64,000 nt of DNA from Streptomyces cinnabarinus (lineage in GTDB: Bacteria; Actinomycetota; Actinomycetes; Streptomycetales; Streptomycetaceae), in assembly GCF_027270315.1 (NCBI RefSeq), contig NZ_CP114413.1:5580001-5644000 (forward strand). The letters are read 5' to 3'. This document shows, one piece after another, positions 33,260 through 41,181 of this stretch. The notes beneath the pieces are model-generated. The model made no database searches. It had not been told where the DNA came from and was given only the letters and a program-made list of their open reading frames with translations. How positions within the stretch are numbered: position 1 is the first letter of the stretch; every line of letters begins with the position of its first letter. The position numbers and the translations under genes were made by a program.

Positions 33260-33868
33260 TCAGGTCCACAGGTCCGTGATGGAGACCCCCAGCCGGCCCA
33301 GCAGGCGCCGGACGAGGGGCAGGCTGATGCCGATGACGTTGCCGTGGTCGCCGTCGATGCCGTCGATGAAGGGCGCCGAGCGGCCGTCGAGGGTGAACGC
33401 CCCGGCGACGTAGAGGGGTTCGCCCGAGGCGACGTACGCGGCGATCTCCTCGTCGGTGGGCTCGCCGAAGCGGACGACGGTGGAGGCGGTGGCGGAGGCG
33501 TACCGCCCGCTGACGGTGTCCCAGACGCAGTGACCGGTCTGGAGGGTGCCCGCGCGACCGCGCATCGCCTTCCAGCGGGCGGTCGCGTCCTCGGCGTCCG
33601 CGGGCTTGCCGAGCGGCCGTCCGTCCAGGTCGAGGACGGAGTCGCAGCCGATCACCAGGGCGCCCATGACCTCCGGCTTCGCCGCCACGACCGAGGCCTT
33701 GGCCTCGGCGAGGGCGAGGGCCAGCTCGGCGGGTGTGGGTGCGGTGACGGCGTCCTCGTCGACACCGCTGACGATCACCTCCGGCGCGAGGCCGGCCTGG
33801 CGCAGGAGGTTCAGTCGGGCGGGGGACTGGGAGGCCAGGACGAGTCGGCGGCGCGGCTGATCTGTCAT
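33260..33868 (-). CDS. maf: Maf-family nucleoside triphosphate pyrophosphatase
   Basis: A 202-residue Maf/YhdE-type pyrophosphatase that hydrolyses non-canonical or pyrimidine nucleoside triphosphates. The family start RRRLVLASQSPARLNLLRQAG includes the S-x-S-x-R active-site motif. The conserved ALVIGCDSVLDLDGRPLGKP and the C-terminal FTLDGRSAPFIDGIDGDHGNVIGISLPLVRRLL are also present. It begins 4 bp after a 42-codon membrane-protein gene and is probably co-transcribed with it. Confidence 0.93.
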   Translation of the reverse strand: MTDQPRRRLVLASQSPARLNLLRQAGLAPEVIVSGVDEDAVTAPTPAELALALAEAKASVVAAKPEVMGALVIGCDSVLDLDGRPLGKPADAEDATARWKAMRGRAGTLQTGHCVWDTVSGRYASATASTVVRFGEPTDEEIAAYVASGEPLYVAGAFTLDGRSAPFIDGIDGDHGNVIGISLPLVRRLLGRLGVSITDLWT

Positions 33869-33872
33869 GGGA

Positions 33873-34001
33873 TCAGCGTAGACCGGTGACCAGCATGGCG
33901 AGCACCATGGCCAACGCGACGAACACGCCCAGTCTGCGCAGCATGTTCTGCATGTCGCGCAGTTCCTCGGGGGGTTCGTCTTCGGGGTCGGACCACAGCA
34001 T
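33873..34001 (-). CDS. Tiny single-pass membrane protein upstream of maf
   Basis: A 42-residue protein, MLWSDPEDEPPEELRDMQNM followed by one hydrophobic helix (LGVFVALAMVLAMLVTGL) and a final arginine. It ends 4 bp before the maf start, so the two look like one operon. An acidic cytosolic head and a single helix suggest a membrane-anchored adaptor. The gene is short, but its codon usage and position (equivalent, from memory, to SCO4924) support it. Confidence 0.7.
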   Translation of the reverse strand: MLWSDPEDEPPEELRDMQNMLRRLGVFVALAMVLAMLVTGLR

Positions 34002-34026
34002 GTCTTCAGGGTGCGGCTGGGTGGGT

Positions 34027-34066
34027 CCAGGGCGCCTGAGTACGCGTACTTAAATTGGCGCCCTGG
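34027..34066. promoter_or_regulatory. Hairpin carrying the palindrome AGTACGCGTACT in its loop
   Basis: CCAGGGCGCC (34027-34036) pairs with GGCGCCCTGG (34057-34066). The 20-nt loop contains the 12-bp palindrome AGTACGCGTACT (34039-34050) followed by an AT-rich TTAAATT. It lies 26 bp upstream of the tiny membrane protein start and downstream of pccE, so it may both end the pcc operon and act as the promoter/operator of the maf operon. Confidence 0.5.
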
Positions 34067-34084
34067 GTTCCACTTCTGTGCGCG

Positions 34085-34104
34085 GTTCCCCGCGCCCCTG
34101 AAGG
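34085..34104. repeat. Second copy of the dispersed repeat core GTTCCCCGCGCCCCTGAAGG
   Basis: Identical over 20 bp to 20577-20596 in an unrelated intergenic gap. It resembles a very common Streptomyces intergenic repeat. Confidence 0.75.
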
Positions 34105-34108
34105 AGTT

Positions 34109-34318
34109 CTAGCCCGGCCAGTAGCTCCGTGCCCACGTCGTCGGGCCCGGTTGCGGCAGGCGGTGTGCCGCGATTCTCGACGGGTCGGACCATGCCGCCC
34201 CGGGCGGGGCCGCGCCGGGCGGTACGGCTGCTGCCGCCGCGGCGCGGGCGCGGACCACCGCCAGGGCGGCGGCCAGCTCCTCGGGGGTCGGGTTGCCCCG
34301 CAGGACCTTGATCGTCAC
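34109..34318 (-). CDS. pccE: Acyl-CoA carboxylase epsilon subunit
   Basis: A 69-residue epsilon chain, with the family start IKVLRGNPTPEELAAALAVV and the C-terminal W-S-D-P then W-A-R-S-Y-W-P-G. Epsilon subunits are found in actinobacterial acyl-CoA carboxylases, where they strengthen the alpha-beta interaction. The middle is alanine/proline-rich and probably flexible. It begins 9 bp after the pccB stop, in the same operon. Confidence 0.92.
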   Translation of the reverse strand: MTIKVLRGNPTPEELAAALAVVRARAAAAAAVPPGAAPPGAAWSDPSRIAAHRLPQPGPTTWARSYWPG

Positions 34319-34327
34319 AGCGGCTCC

Positions 34328-35926
34328 TTAAAGGGGGATGTTGCCGTGCTTCTTCGGCGGCAGGGAGGCCCGCTTGGTGCGCAGCTGGCGCAGCCCGCGC
34401 ACGATGTGACGGCGGGTCTCGGACGGCATGATTACCGAGTCGACGTAGCCGCGCTCGGCCGCGATGTAGGGGTTGAGGAGGGTGTCCTCGTACTCCTGGA
34501 TCAGTCGGGCGCGCACCGCGTCCAGGTCCTCCCCGTTGGCCTCCGCCTCGGCGATGGTCCTGCGGTGCAGGATGTTCACCGCGCCCTGGGCGCCCATGAC
34601 GGCGATCTGGGCGGTCGGCCAGGCGAGGTTGAGGTCGGCACCCAGGTGCTTGGAGCCCATGACGTCGTAGGCGCCGCCGAAGGCCTTGCGGGTGATGACC
34701 GTGATCAGCGGGACGGTGGCCTCGGCGTAGGCGTAGATCAGCTTGGCGCCGCGGCGGATGATCCCGGTGTGCTCCTGGTCGACGCCCGGGAGGAAGCCCG
34801 GCACGTCCACGAACGTCAGCACCGGCACATTGAAGGCGTCGCAGGTCCGCACGAACCGCGCCGCCTTCTCCGAGGCGTCGATGTCCAGGCAGCCCGCGAA
34901 CTGCATCGGCTGGTTGGCGACGATGCCCACCGGGCGGCCCTCGACTCGGCCGAAGCCGGTGATGATGTTCGGCGCGAACAGCGCCTGCGTCTCGAAGAAC
35001 TCGGCGTCGTCCAGGACGTGTTCGAGCACCGCGTGCATGTCGTACGGCTGGTTCGCGCTGTCCGGCACGATCGTGTCCAGCTCGCGGTCCTCGTCGGTGA
35101 GTTCGAGGTCCGCCTCCTCCGGGAAGACCGGCGGCTCGGAGAGATTGTTGGACGGCAGGTACGACAGCAGCTGCTTGACGTACTCGATGGCGTCCTTCTC
35201 GTCACCCGCCATGTGGTGCGCCACGCCGGAGGCCGAGTTGTGGGTCCTGGCCCCGCCCAGCTCCTCGAAGCCCACGTCCTCACCGGTGACCGTCTTGATG
35301 ACGTCCGGGCCGGTGATGAACATGTGCGAGGTCTGGTCGACCATGATGGTGAAGTCGGTGATCGCCGGGGAGTAGACCGCGCCGCCCGCGCACGGGCCGA
35401 CGACCAGGCTGATCTGCGGGATCACACCGCTCGCGTGCGTGTTGCGGCGGAAGATCTCGCCGTACGCGCCCAGCGAGGCGACGCCCTCCTGGATCCGGGC
35501 GCCGCCGGAGTCGTTGATGCCGATGACCGGACAGCCGGTCTTCAGCGCGAAGTCCATCACCTTGACGATCTTCTGCCCGTAGACCTCGCCCAGCGCACCG
35601 CCGAACACGGTGAAGTCCTGCGAGAACACGGCGACCGGGCGGCCGTCGACGGTGCCGTACCCGACGACCACGCCGTCGCCGTACGGACGGTTCTTCTCCA
35701 GGCCGAAGTTCGTCGACCGATGCCGGGCGAACTCGTCCAGCTCGACGAAGGAGCCCTCGTCGAGCAGGAGCTCGATGCGCTCACGGGCCGTCAACTTGCC
35801 CTTGGCGTGCTGCTTCTCGACGGCACGTGCGGAGCCGGCGTGCGTCGCTTCGTCGATGCGGCGCTGAAGATCCGCGAGCTTGCCCGCGGTGGTGTGGATG
35901 TCGATCTGCTCTTCCGGCTCGGACAT
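34328..35926 (-). CDS. pccB: Acyl-CoA (propionyl-CoA) carboxylase beta chain
   Basis: A 532-residue carboxyltransferase that moves the carboxyl group from biotin to propionyl- or acetyl-CoA, giving methylmalonyl- or malonyl-CoA. The crotonase-fold signatures are GINDSGGARIQEGVASLGAYG (CoA site), GPCAGGAVYSPAITDFTIMV and the C-terminal FVDVPGFLPGVDQEHTGIIRRGAKLIYAYAEATVP. The start MSEPEEQIDIHTTAGKLAD at 35926 fits the S. coelicolor length of about 530 residues; a slightly longer frame is open upstream. It is divergent from birA by 111 bp and followed by pccE. Confidence 0.95.
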   Translation of the reverse strand: MSEPEEQIDIHTTAGKLADLQRRIDEATHAGSARAVEKQHAKGKLTARERIELLLDEGSFVELDEFARHRSTNFGLEKNRPYGDGVVVGYGTVDGRPVAVFSQDFTVFGGALGEVYGQKIVKVMDFALKTGCPVIGINDSGGARIQEGVASLGAYGEIFRRNTHASGVIPQISLVVGPCAGGAVYSPAITDFTIMVDQTSHMFITGPDVIKTVTGEDVGFEELGGARTHNSASGVAHHMAGDEKDAIEYVKQLLSYLPSNNLSEPPVFPEEADLELTDEDRELDTIVPDSANQPYDMHAVLEHVLDDAEFFETQALFAPNIITGFGRVEGRPVGIVANQPMQFAGCLDIDASEKAARFVRTCDAFNVPVLTFVDVPGFLPGVDQEHTGIIRRGAKLIYAYAEATVPLITVITRKAFGGAYDVMGSKHLGADLNLAWPTAQIAVMGAQGAVNILHRRTIAEAEANGEDLDAVRARLIQEYEDTLLNPYIAAERGYVDSVIMPSETRRHIVRGLRQLRTKRASLPPKKHGNIPL

Positions 35927-36037
35927 CGGGATCGCGGCTCCCTGCCTGCTCAAAAGGGGGGACGGTTACTCATCCGTAGAGTAGTGGCGCGCCTACCAAT
36001 CGGCAGTGCGGCGTTGGCCACACCTAGGGTGGCTTGC

Positions 36038-36898
36038 ATGACGCCGCGAGATGCATCAGACGACAGCCGCTGGTCCGACCTGGACCGCCCGCCGCTCAAC
36101 GCCCAGGCGCTGCACCGGGCCCTGGTCCGGCCGGGCGGACTGTGGAGCGAGGTGGAGGTGGTGCAGCGCACCGGCTCCACCAACGGTGACCTGGTGACCC
36201 GGGCGGGCCAGGGCAAGGCGGCGGAGGGCGCGGTCCTGGTCGCGGAGGAGCAGACGGCCGGGCGGGGGCGCCTGGACCGGCAGTGGACCGCGCCGCCGCG
36301 CTCGGGCCTGTTCTTCTCGGTGCTGCTGAAGCCGTCCGAGGTCCCGGTGGCCCGCTGGGGCTGGCTGCCGCTGCTCACCGGGGTGGCGGTGGCGGCGGGG
36401 CTGTCGCGGGCCGCGGGGGTGGACACGGCACTCAAGTGGCCCAACGACGTCCTGGTGACCGTCGGCGGCGAGGAGCGCAAGACCGGCGGCATCCTCGCGG
36501 AGCGGGCCGGGGACGACGGCGTGGTGATCGGCGTCGGGATCAACGTCACCCTCAAGGCGGAGGAGCTCCCCGTCCCCCAGGCGGGCTCCCTGGCGCTCGC
36601 CGGAGCGGTGAGCACGGACCGCGATCCGCTGCTGCGGGCGGTCCTGCGGTCCCTGGAGGACTGGTACGGGCGGTGGCGCGCGGCCGGGGGCGACCCGGCG
36701 GTCAGCGGCCTTCAGGAGACGTACGCGGCGGGCTGCGCGACGCTGGGGCGGACGGTGCGGGCCGAGCTGCCGGGCGACCGTTCGGTGGTCGGGGAGGCGG
36801 TGGCCCTGGACGGCGACGGACGCCTGGTGATCGCTACGGAGCAGGGCGTGCAGGAGCCGGTGGGGGCGGGGGACATCGTGCATCTGCGACCGGCGTGA
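36038..36898 (+). CDS. birA: Biotin-[acetyl-CoA carboxylase] ligase
   Basis: A 286-residue biotin protein ligase that attaches biotin to the lysine of the carboxylase alpha chain. The catalytic signature is TAGRGRLDRQW; WPNDVLV and KTGGILAE follow, as does the C-terminal SH3-like cap. No N-terminal helix-turn-helix is present, so this is a class I ligase that does not repress transcription. ATG 36038 is 7 nt after a -10-like TAGGGT (36025-36030), which suggests a leaderless transcript. It lies opposite pccB, whose enzyme partner it activates. Confidence 0.95.
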   Translation: MTPRDASDDSRWSDLDRPPLNAQALHRALVRPGGLWSEVEVVQRTGSTNGDLVTRAGQGKAAEGAVLVAEEQTAGRGRLDRQWTAPPRSGLFFSVLLKPSEVPVARWGWLPLLTGVAVAAGLSRAAGVDTALKWPNDVLVTVGGEERKTGGILAERAGDDGVVIGVGINVTLKAEELPVPQAGSLALAGAVSTDRDPLLRAVLRSLEDWYGRWRAAGGDPAVSGLQETYAAGCATLGRTVRAELPGDRSVVGEAVALDGDGRLVIATEQGVQEPVGAGDIVHLRPA

Positions 36899-36948
36899 GA
36901 CGAGCGCCGGCACCGAGGCGGGGAGCGCCGGCCGGGGCGTAGCGGAAG

Positions 36949-36964
36949 TTCCGTAATCACGGAA
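36949..36964. promoter_or_regulatory. Palindrome TTCCGT-AATC-ACGGAA upstream of cya
   Basis: Perfect 6-bp arms around an AATC centre, extended by GGAAG on the left and CTTCC on the right. It lies about 97 bp upstream of the adenylate cyclase start. Candidate operator; the binding protein is unknown. Confidence 0.4.
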
Positions 36965-37060
36965 GTCTTCCCTGCGCTTGACTGAGTGAGCTGGCGCACA
37001 CCTGCCGTAGAGTTGGGGCCGGTCGATACCTGACCGCGGCAGATCGGAAGGGCAGCAGGC

Positions 37061-38170
37061 GTGACCGTCGACGACACGGGCTCCGGCACGGACCCCCTCG
37101 CCGCCGACCCCGGCGAAGATCCACTCGCCCTGCGTCTCGAAGGCCTCATCCTCGGCGCGGAGCGGCGCTACACCCCCTTTCAGGCCGCCCGCAGCGCCGG
37201 TGTCTCCATGGAGCTGGCGTCCCGGTTCTGGCGGGCCATGGGCTTCGCCGACATCGGGCAGGCCAAGGCGCTCACCGAGGCCGACGTGCTGGCGCTGCGG
37301 CGCCTCGCCGGTCTTGTCGAGGCGGGGCTGCTGAGCGAGGCGATGGCCGTGCAGGTGGCCAGATCCACCGGGCAGACCACCGCCCGGCTGGCCGAGTGGC
37401 AGATCGACTCCTTCCTGGAGGGCCTGACCGAGCCTCCAGAGCCGGGCATGACCCGGACCGAGGTCACGTACCCGCTGGTCGAGCTGCTCCTGCCCGAGCT
37501 GGAGGAGTTCCTGGTCTACGTCTGGCGGCGCCAGCTCGCCGCCGCGACCGGCCGGGTCGTGCAGGCCGCCGACGACGAGGAGATGGTGGACCGCCGGCTC
37601 GCGGTCGGCTTCGCCGATCTCGTCGGGTTCACCCGGCTGACCCGCCGGATGGAGGAGGAGGAGCTCGGCGAGCTGGTCGAGGCCTTCGAGACCACGGCCG
37701 CCGACCTGGTGGCCGCGCGCGGTGGACGGCTCATCAAGACGCTCGGCGACGAGGTCCTGTACTCCGCCGACGACGCGGGCGTGGCCGCGGAGATCGCCAT
37801 CCGGCTCATCGAGACCATGGCGAACGACGAGACCATGCCGGAGCTGCGGGTCGGGATCGCGTTCGGCACGGTCACCACCCGGATGGGCGATGTCTTCGGG
37901 ACGACCGTGAATCTCGCCTCCCGGCTCACCTCGATAGCTCCCCGGGACGCCGTCCTCGTCGACAGCGCCTTCGCGGAGGAGCTGATCCGTAGCGGCGAGG
38001 CGCCGGCCTCCGAGGCGGAGGCGGCCGAGGCCGCTGCGGCCGCGGAGAAGGAGGGCGAGGAGCCGCCGACGTACCGCTTCGCGCTCCAGCCGATGTGGCA
38101 GCGGCCGGTGCGTGGCCTCGGTGTCGTCGAGCCCTGGCTGCTCACCCGCCGTGACGGGGAGCCGTCCTAG
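37061..38170 (+). CDS. cya: Class III adenylate cyclase
   Basis: A 369-residue soluble cyclase making cAMP, which in Streptomyces affects germination and development. The N-terminal about 165 residues are a MerR-like or regulatory helical segment (RYTPFQAARSAGVSMELASRF). The cyclase domain begins at LAVGFADLVGFTRLTRRM, with metal-binding D186 and D230 (TLGDEVLY), then VGIAFGTVTTRMGDVFGTTVN. Start GTG 37061. The 3' end overlaps the convergent Pro/Ser-rich membrane-protein gene by 29 bp. It corresponds to the cya of the conserved SCO4928 locus. Confidence 0.93.
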   Translation: MTVDDTGSGTDPLAADPGEDPLALRLEGLILGAERRYTPFQAARSAGVSMELASRFWRAMGFADIGQAKALTEADVLALRRLAGLVEAGLLSEAMAVQVARSTGQTTARLAEWQIDSFLEGLTEPPEPGMTRTEVTYPLVELLLPELEEFLVYVWRRQLAAATGRVVQAADDEEMVDRRLAVGFADLVGFTRLTRRMEEEELGELVEAFETTAADLVAARGGRLIKTLGDEVLYSADDAGVAAEIAIRLIETMANDETMPELRVGIAFGTVTTRMGDVFGTTVNLASRLTSIAPRDAVLVDSAFAEELIRSGEAPASEAEAAEAAAAAEKEGEEPPTYRFALQPMWQRPVRGLGVVEPWLLTRRDGEPS

Positions 38171-38861
38171 CCTCACGCGGTGCGTCGTCGCGGGCGGCCA
38201 GCGGGTCCACGCACAGCCCGATGATCGGCACGCACACGCCGGGCCGGTCGGACTGGCTCGGTGAAGGCGAGGGCGACGGCGATGACGGCTTCGGGCTCGG
38301 GGAGGCCGCGGGCCGACTGGGCGCGGCGGCGGGCGGCGCCTGTGGGCCGGCGCTCGTGGCGGTCGGCCGCGGGGCGGTGGCGTTCGGCGCCTGGGGGATG
38401 GTCGTCGCCGGGTCCCGCTCCAGGGCCGCCGGTACGGAGGTGGCGTTCGGCGTCGGTACGACGGTGGCGGCCGCCGTGGGTGTCGCCGTCAGGCCGCCCA
38501 TGGCGGAGGTCGCGGACGGGCTGACCCGGGGGACCGTGTCCACGGCCGCGGCGGCGTTGGTGGAGCGTCCCGTGCCGGAATCGGTGCCGGAGTCGTCACT
38601 CGCCCAGGGCTCCGCTTCCGGTGTGCCGAGGCTGCCGAGCCCGGAGTCCGGAGTCGGCCGTACGAGGCTCAGGGCGCCCGCGGCCAGGGCGAGGCCGCCC
38701 GCCGCGAGCAGGACCTTGCGAGGGCGGGGGCGGCGGTGCCGGCCGCGGGGGCCGAAGAGCCGGAGCGGGGGTGCGACCGACGTGTCGTCCGCGGCTCCCG
38801 TGGTGTCCGCGGGCGCCGTGTCGTCCGCGGTCGCCGTGCCGGCCGATTCCGTCGTCGTCAT
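38142..38861 (-). CDS. Membrane-anchored Pro/Ser/Thr-rich surface protein
   Basis: A 239-residue protein. A short cytosolic head is followed by a basic run (RGRHRRPRPRKV) and one helix (LLAAGGLALAAGALSL). A long extracellular-like low-complexity region comes next, ending in SPSPKPSSPSPSPSPSQS and a small cysteine-containing tail (GVCVPIIGLCVDPLAA). ATG 38861 (MTTTESAG) is chosen over the longer frame. It overlaps the cya end on the opposite strand. No enzymatic domain is seen. It is probably a wall-spanning structural or adhesive protein. Confidence 0.7.
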   Translation of the reverse strand: MTTTESAGTATADDTAPADTTGAADDTSVAPPLRLFGPRGRHRRPRPRKVLLAAGGLALAAGALSLVRPTPDSGLGSLGTPEAEPWASDDSGTDSGTGRSTNAAAAVDTVPRVSPSATSAMGGLTATPTAAATVVPTPNATSVPAALERDPATTIPQAPNATAPRPTATSAGPQAPPAAAPSRPAASPSPKPSSPSPSPSPSQSDRPGVCVPIIGLCVDPLAARDDAPREARTAPRHGG

Positions 38862-39042
38862 CACGAACCTCCCCGATGCGTTCACGCCCCCGGTGCGCCG
38901 TGGCGGACGCACGCTATGCGCTCCGGCGGGCGGGGGGAGCGGGTTCCGGGGGATGTCACCCGAACGGGGTGCCTTCCCCCTGGGGAGCTGGGCTGCGATG
39001 ATCGGGGCGAATGTTGTTAACCCGCGTTAACCGGAGGGCGTC

Positions 39043-39846
39043 ATGAGCGAGGAGCGGTACGGGGAGTTCGTGCTGGTGCGGCGGCATGGGGACGGTGGGC
39101 ACGTCGCGGAGCTCGCCCTGGACCGGCCGAAGGCCATGAACGCCGTGTCGACGGAGATGGCGCGGTCGGTCGGGGCGGCCTGTGCGGCGCTGGGCGCGGA
39201 CAGCGGGGTGCGGGTGGTGGTGCTGACCTCCACGCATGAGCGGGCGTTCTGCGTCGGGGCGGACCTCAAGGAGCGGAACTCCTTCAGCGACGCGGATCTG
39301 GTGCGGCAGCGGCCGGTGGCGCGGGGGGCGTACACGGGGGTGCTGGAGATTCCGGTGCCGACGATCGCGGCGGTGCACGGGTTCGCGCTCGGGGGCGGGT
39401 TCGAGCTGGCGCTCTCCTGCGATCTGATTGTCGCCGACGGGACGGCGGTGGTGGGGCTGCCCGAGGTGTCGGTCGGGGTGATCCCGGGCGGCGGCGGTAC
39501 ACAGCTCCTGCCTCGGCGGGTCGGCGCGGCCCGGGCGGCGGAGCTGATCTTCTCCGCGCGGCGGGTGGAGGCGGCCGAGGCGCGTGAACTGGGCCTGGTG
39601 GACGAGCTGGTGGCGCCCGGCACGGACCGGGAGGCGGCGCTGGCCCTGGCCGCGCGGATCGCCGGGAACTCCCCGGTGGGGCTGCGTGCGGCCAAGCGGG
39701 CCTTGCGTCTTGGGCACGGCCTGGATCTGCGGGCGGGCCTGGAGGTCGAGGACGCGGCCTGGCGCTCGGTGGCCTTCTCGGGGGACCGGGCGGAGGGAGT
39801 CGCGGCGTTCAACGAGAAGCGCAAGCCGGAGTGGCCGGGGGAGTGA
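39043..39846 (+). CDS. Enoyl-CoA hydratase/isomerase
   Basis: A 267-residue crotonase-family enzyme that hydrates trans-2-enoyl-CoA in fatty acid breakdown. The first oxyanion-hole segment is AFCVGADLKER, the second is VHGFALGGGFELALSCD, and the catalytic glutamate lies in GLPEVSVGVIPGGGGTQLLPR. ATG 39043 is preceded by GGAGGG. It is not clustered with other beta-oxidation genes. The gene equivalent in the conserved Streptomyces core is SCO4930. Confidence 0.92.
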   Translation: MSEERYGEFVLVRRHGDGGHVAELALDRPKAMNAVSTEMARSVGAACAALGADSGVRVVVLTSTHERAFCVGADLKERNSFSDADLVRQRPVARGAYTGVLEIPVPTIAAVHGFALGGGFELALSCDLIVADGTAVVGLPEVSVGVIPGGGGTQLLPRRVGAARAAELIFSARRVEAAEARELGLVDELVAPGTDREAALALAARIAGNSPVGLRAAKRALRLGHGLDLRAGLEVEDAAWRSVAFSGDRAEGVAAFNEKRKPEWPGE

Positions 39847-39944
39847 CGGTCCGCGGGGCGGGTGTTCCGCTCCGCGACCGCGAGGCGACACCTGTTCGCC
39901 GTATCAATGTCCCTAATTGTCGTGAACCTCCCTAGCCTGGAGTG

Positions 39945-41093
39945 ATGGGAGAGGACGTTCGGCTGGCGGCTGTTGTGGGGTTGGCCCAGGGGATGGCGGC
40001 GGCTCATGGGTCGAGGGAGGCCTGGCGGGCGGCGGCCATGGGGGCCTGTCGGGCGCTCGGGGGGAGTTTTGCCGCGCTGTCCGTCTGGGAGCGGGAGCTG
40101 GGGCGGTTGCGGGTGCTGGTGAACGTGGGGGAGCGGGCCCCCGACGAGGAGGAGTTTCCGGAGGGGGAGGCCTACCCCGTCCATCAGTTCCCGGAGATCA
40201 CCGAGTTCCTGCACGAGCGCTGGGCGGGTGGCGGTGAGCCCAACGCCTGGGTGGAGACCGCGGAGGGGCCTGCCGCGGGGCGGCGCCCGGGGTACGTCCA
40301 TCAGCGGGTCGCCGCGCTGCGCCGCCGCGGCCGTGGGTGCTGTGTCGTCGCGCCGATCGTGCTGAACGGGCGGGCCTGGGGCGAGTTGTACGTCGCCCGG
40401 CCGACCGGCGCCCCCCTCTTCGACCGTTCCGACGCCGACTTCGCCACCGTCCTCGCCGCTGTCGTGGCCGCCGGAATCGCCCAGGCGGAACGGCTGGAGG
40501 AGGCCCGCCGGCTGGCGTACACCGACGCGCTCACCGGGCTCGCCAACCGCCGGGCCGTCGACGGACGCCTCGACGAGGCCATCGAACGGCACCGCGCGGA
40601 CGGCGTCGTCGTCAGCCTCGTCGTCTGCGACCTGAACGGCCTCAAGCGCGTCAACGACACCCTCGGGCACGCCGTCGGCGACCGCCTGCTGGAACGCTTC
40701 GGCTCGGTGCTCTCCCTGTGCGGCGCCATGCTCCCCGGCGCCCTCGCGGCCCGCCTCGGCGGTGACGAGTTCTGTCTGCTCGCCGTCGGTCCGCCCGCCG
40801 ACGACGTCGTCCAGGCCGCCGACGAACTGTGCCGCCGTGCCGCCGAGTTGGAGCTGGGCGACGGGGTCGCCTGCGGGGTCGCCTCCACCGAGGACCCCAT
40901 TGGTCCGGTCCGCTCCGCCCGCCGCCTGTTCCGGCTCGCGGACGCCGCCCAGTACCGGGCCAAGGCCATGCGCGCCGCCAAACCGGTGGTCGCGGGCCGG
41001 GAGGGCCCCGACGACCCCGTCGTACAACTCGCCGACACGCCCGCGGCGGAGACGCCGTCCGGTGAGCGCCGCCGTTTCCGCGGGCGCCGCTGA
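39945..41093 (+). CDS. GAF-GGDEF diguanylate cyclase (CdgE-like)
   Basis: A 382-residue signalling protein. A GAF-like sensor occupies about residues 10-180 and a GGDEF domain the rest, with the signature R-L-G-G-D-E-F at about residues 270-276 intact and the upstream ALTGLANRRAVDGRLDEAI. It should therefore make cyclic di-GMP, which delays development in Streptomyces through BldD. The conserved locus (SCO4931) encodes, from memory, CdgE. A GTG at 39942 is also possible. TAGCCT (39933-39938) ends 6 nt before the ATG, compatible with a leaderless message. No EAL domain is present. Confidence 0.9.
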   Translation: MGEDVRLAAVVGLAQGMAAAHGSREAWRAAAMGACRALGGSFAALSVWERELGRLRVLVNVGERAPDEEEFPEGEAYPVHQFPEITEFLHERWAGGGEPNAWVETAEGPAAGRRPGYVHQRVAALRRRGRGCCVVAPIVLNGRAWGELYVARPTGAPLFDRSDADFATVLAAVVAAGIAQAERLEEARRLAYTDALTGLANRRAVDGRLDEAIERHRADGVVVSLVVCDLNGLKRVNDTLGHAVGDRLLERFGSVLSLCGAMLPGALAARLGGDEFCLLAVGPPADDVVQAADELCRRAAELELGDGVACGVASTEDPIGPVRSARRLFRLADAAQYRAKAMRAAKPVVAGREGPDDPVVQLADTPAAETPSGERRRFRGRR

Positions 41094-41145
41094 CGTGACC
41101 CGTCGGTAGGGACGCATCGGTAAGGGGCGAACCCCGTCCCCACTG

Positions 41146-41174
41146 GTGACATCTTGGAATTCAGTGCGTACGCT
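41146..41174 (+). promoter_or_regulatory. Promoter of hutH giving a leaderless transcript
   Basis: GTGACA (41146-41151), a 17-nt spacer and TACGCT (41169-41174) lie immediately before the ATG at 41182. The expected start point falls at or next to the start codon, and no ribosome site is seen. Confidence 0.5.
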
Positions 41175-41181
41175 CCTGAAT

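Noticed and set aside
34055..36037. Upstream extension of birA to a 947-residue protein
   Set aside because: The extra frame runs antisense through pccB and pccE and has no domain. The family begins at ATG 36038.
39917..39938. Second DNA-damage (RecA-NDp) promoter before the GGDEF gene
   Set aside because: TTGTCGTG lacks one required base compared with TTGTCRGTG, so only the -10-like part is credible.
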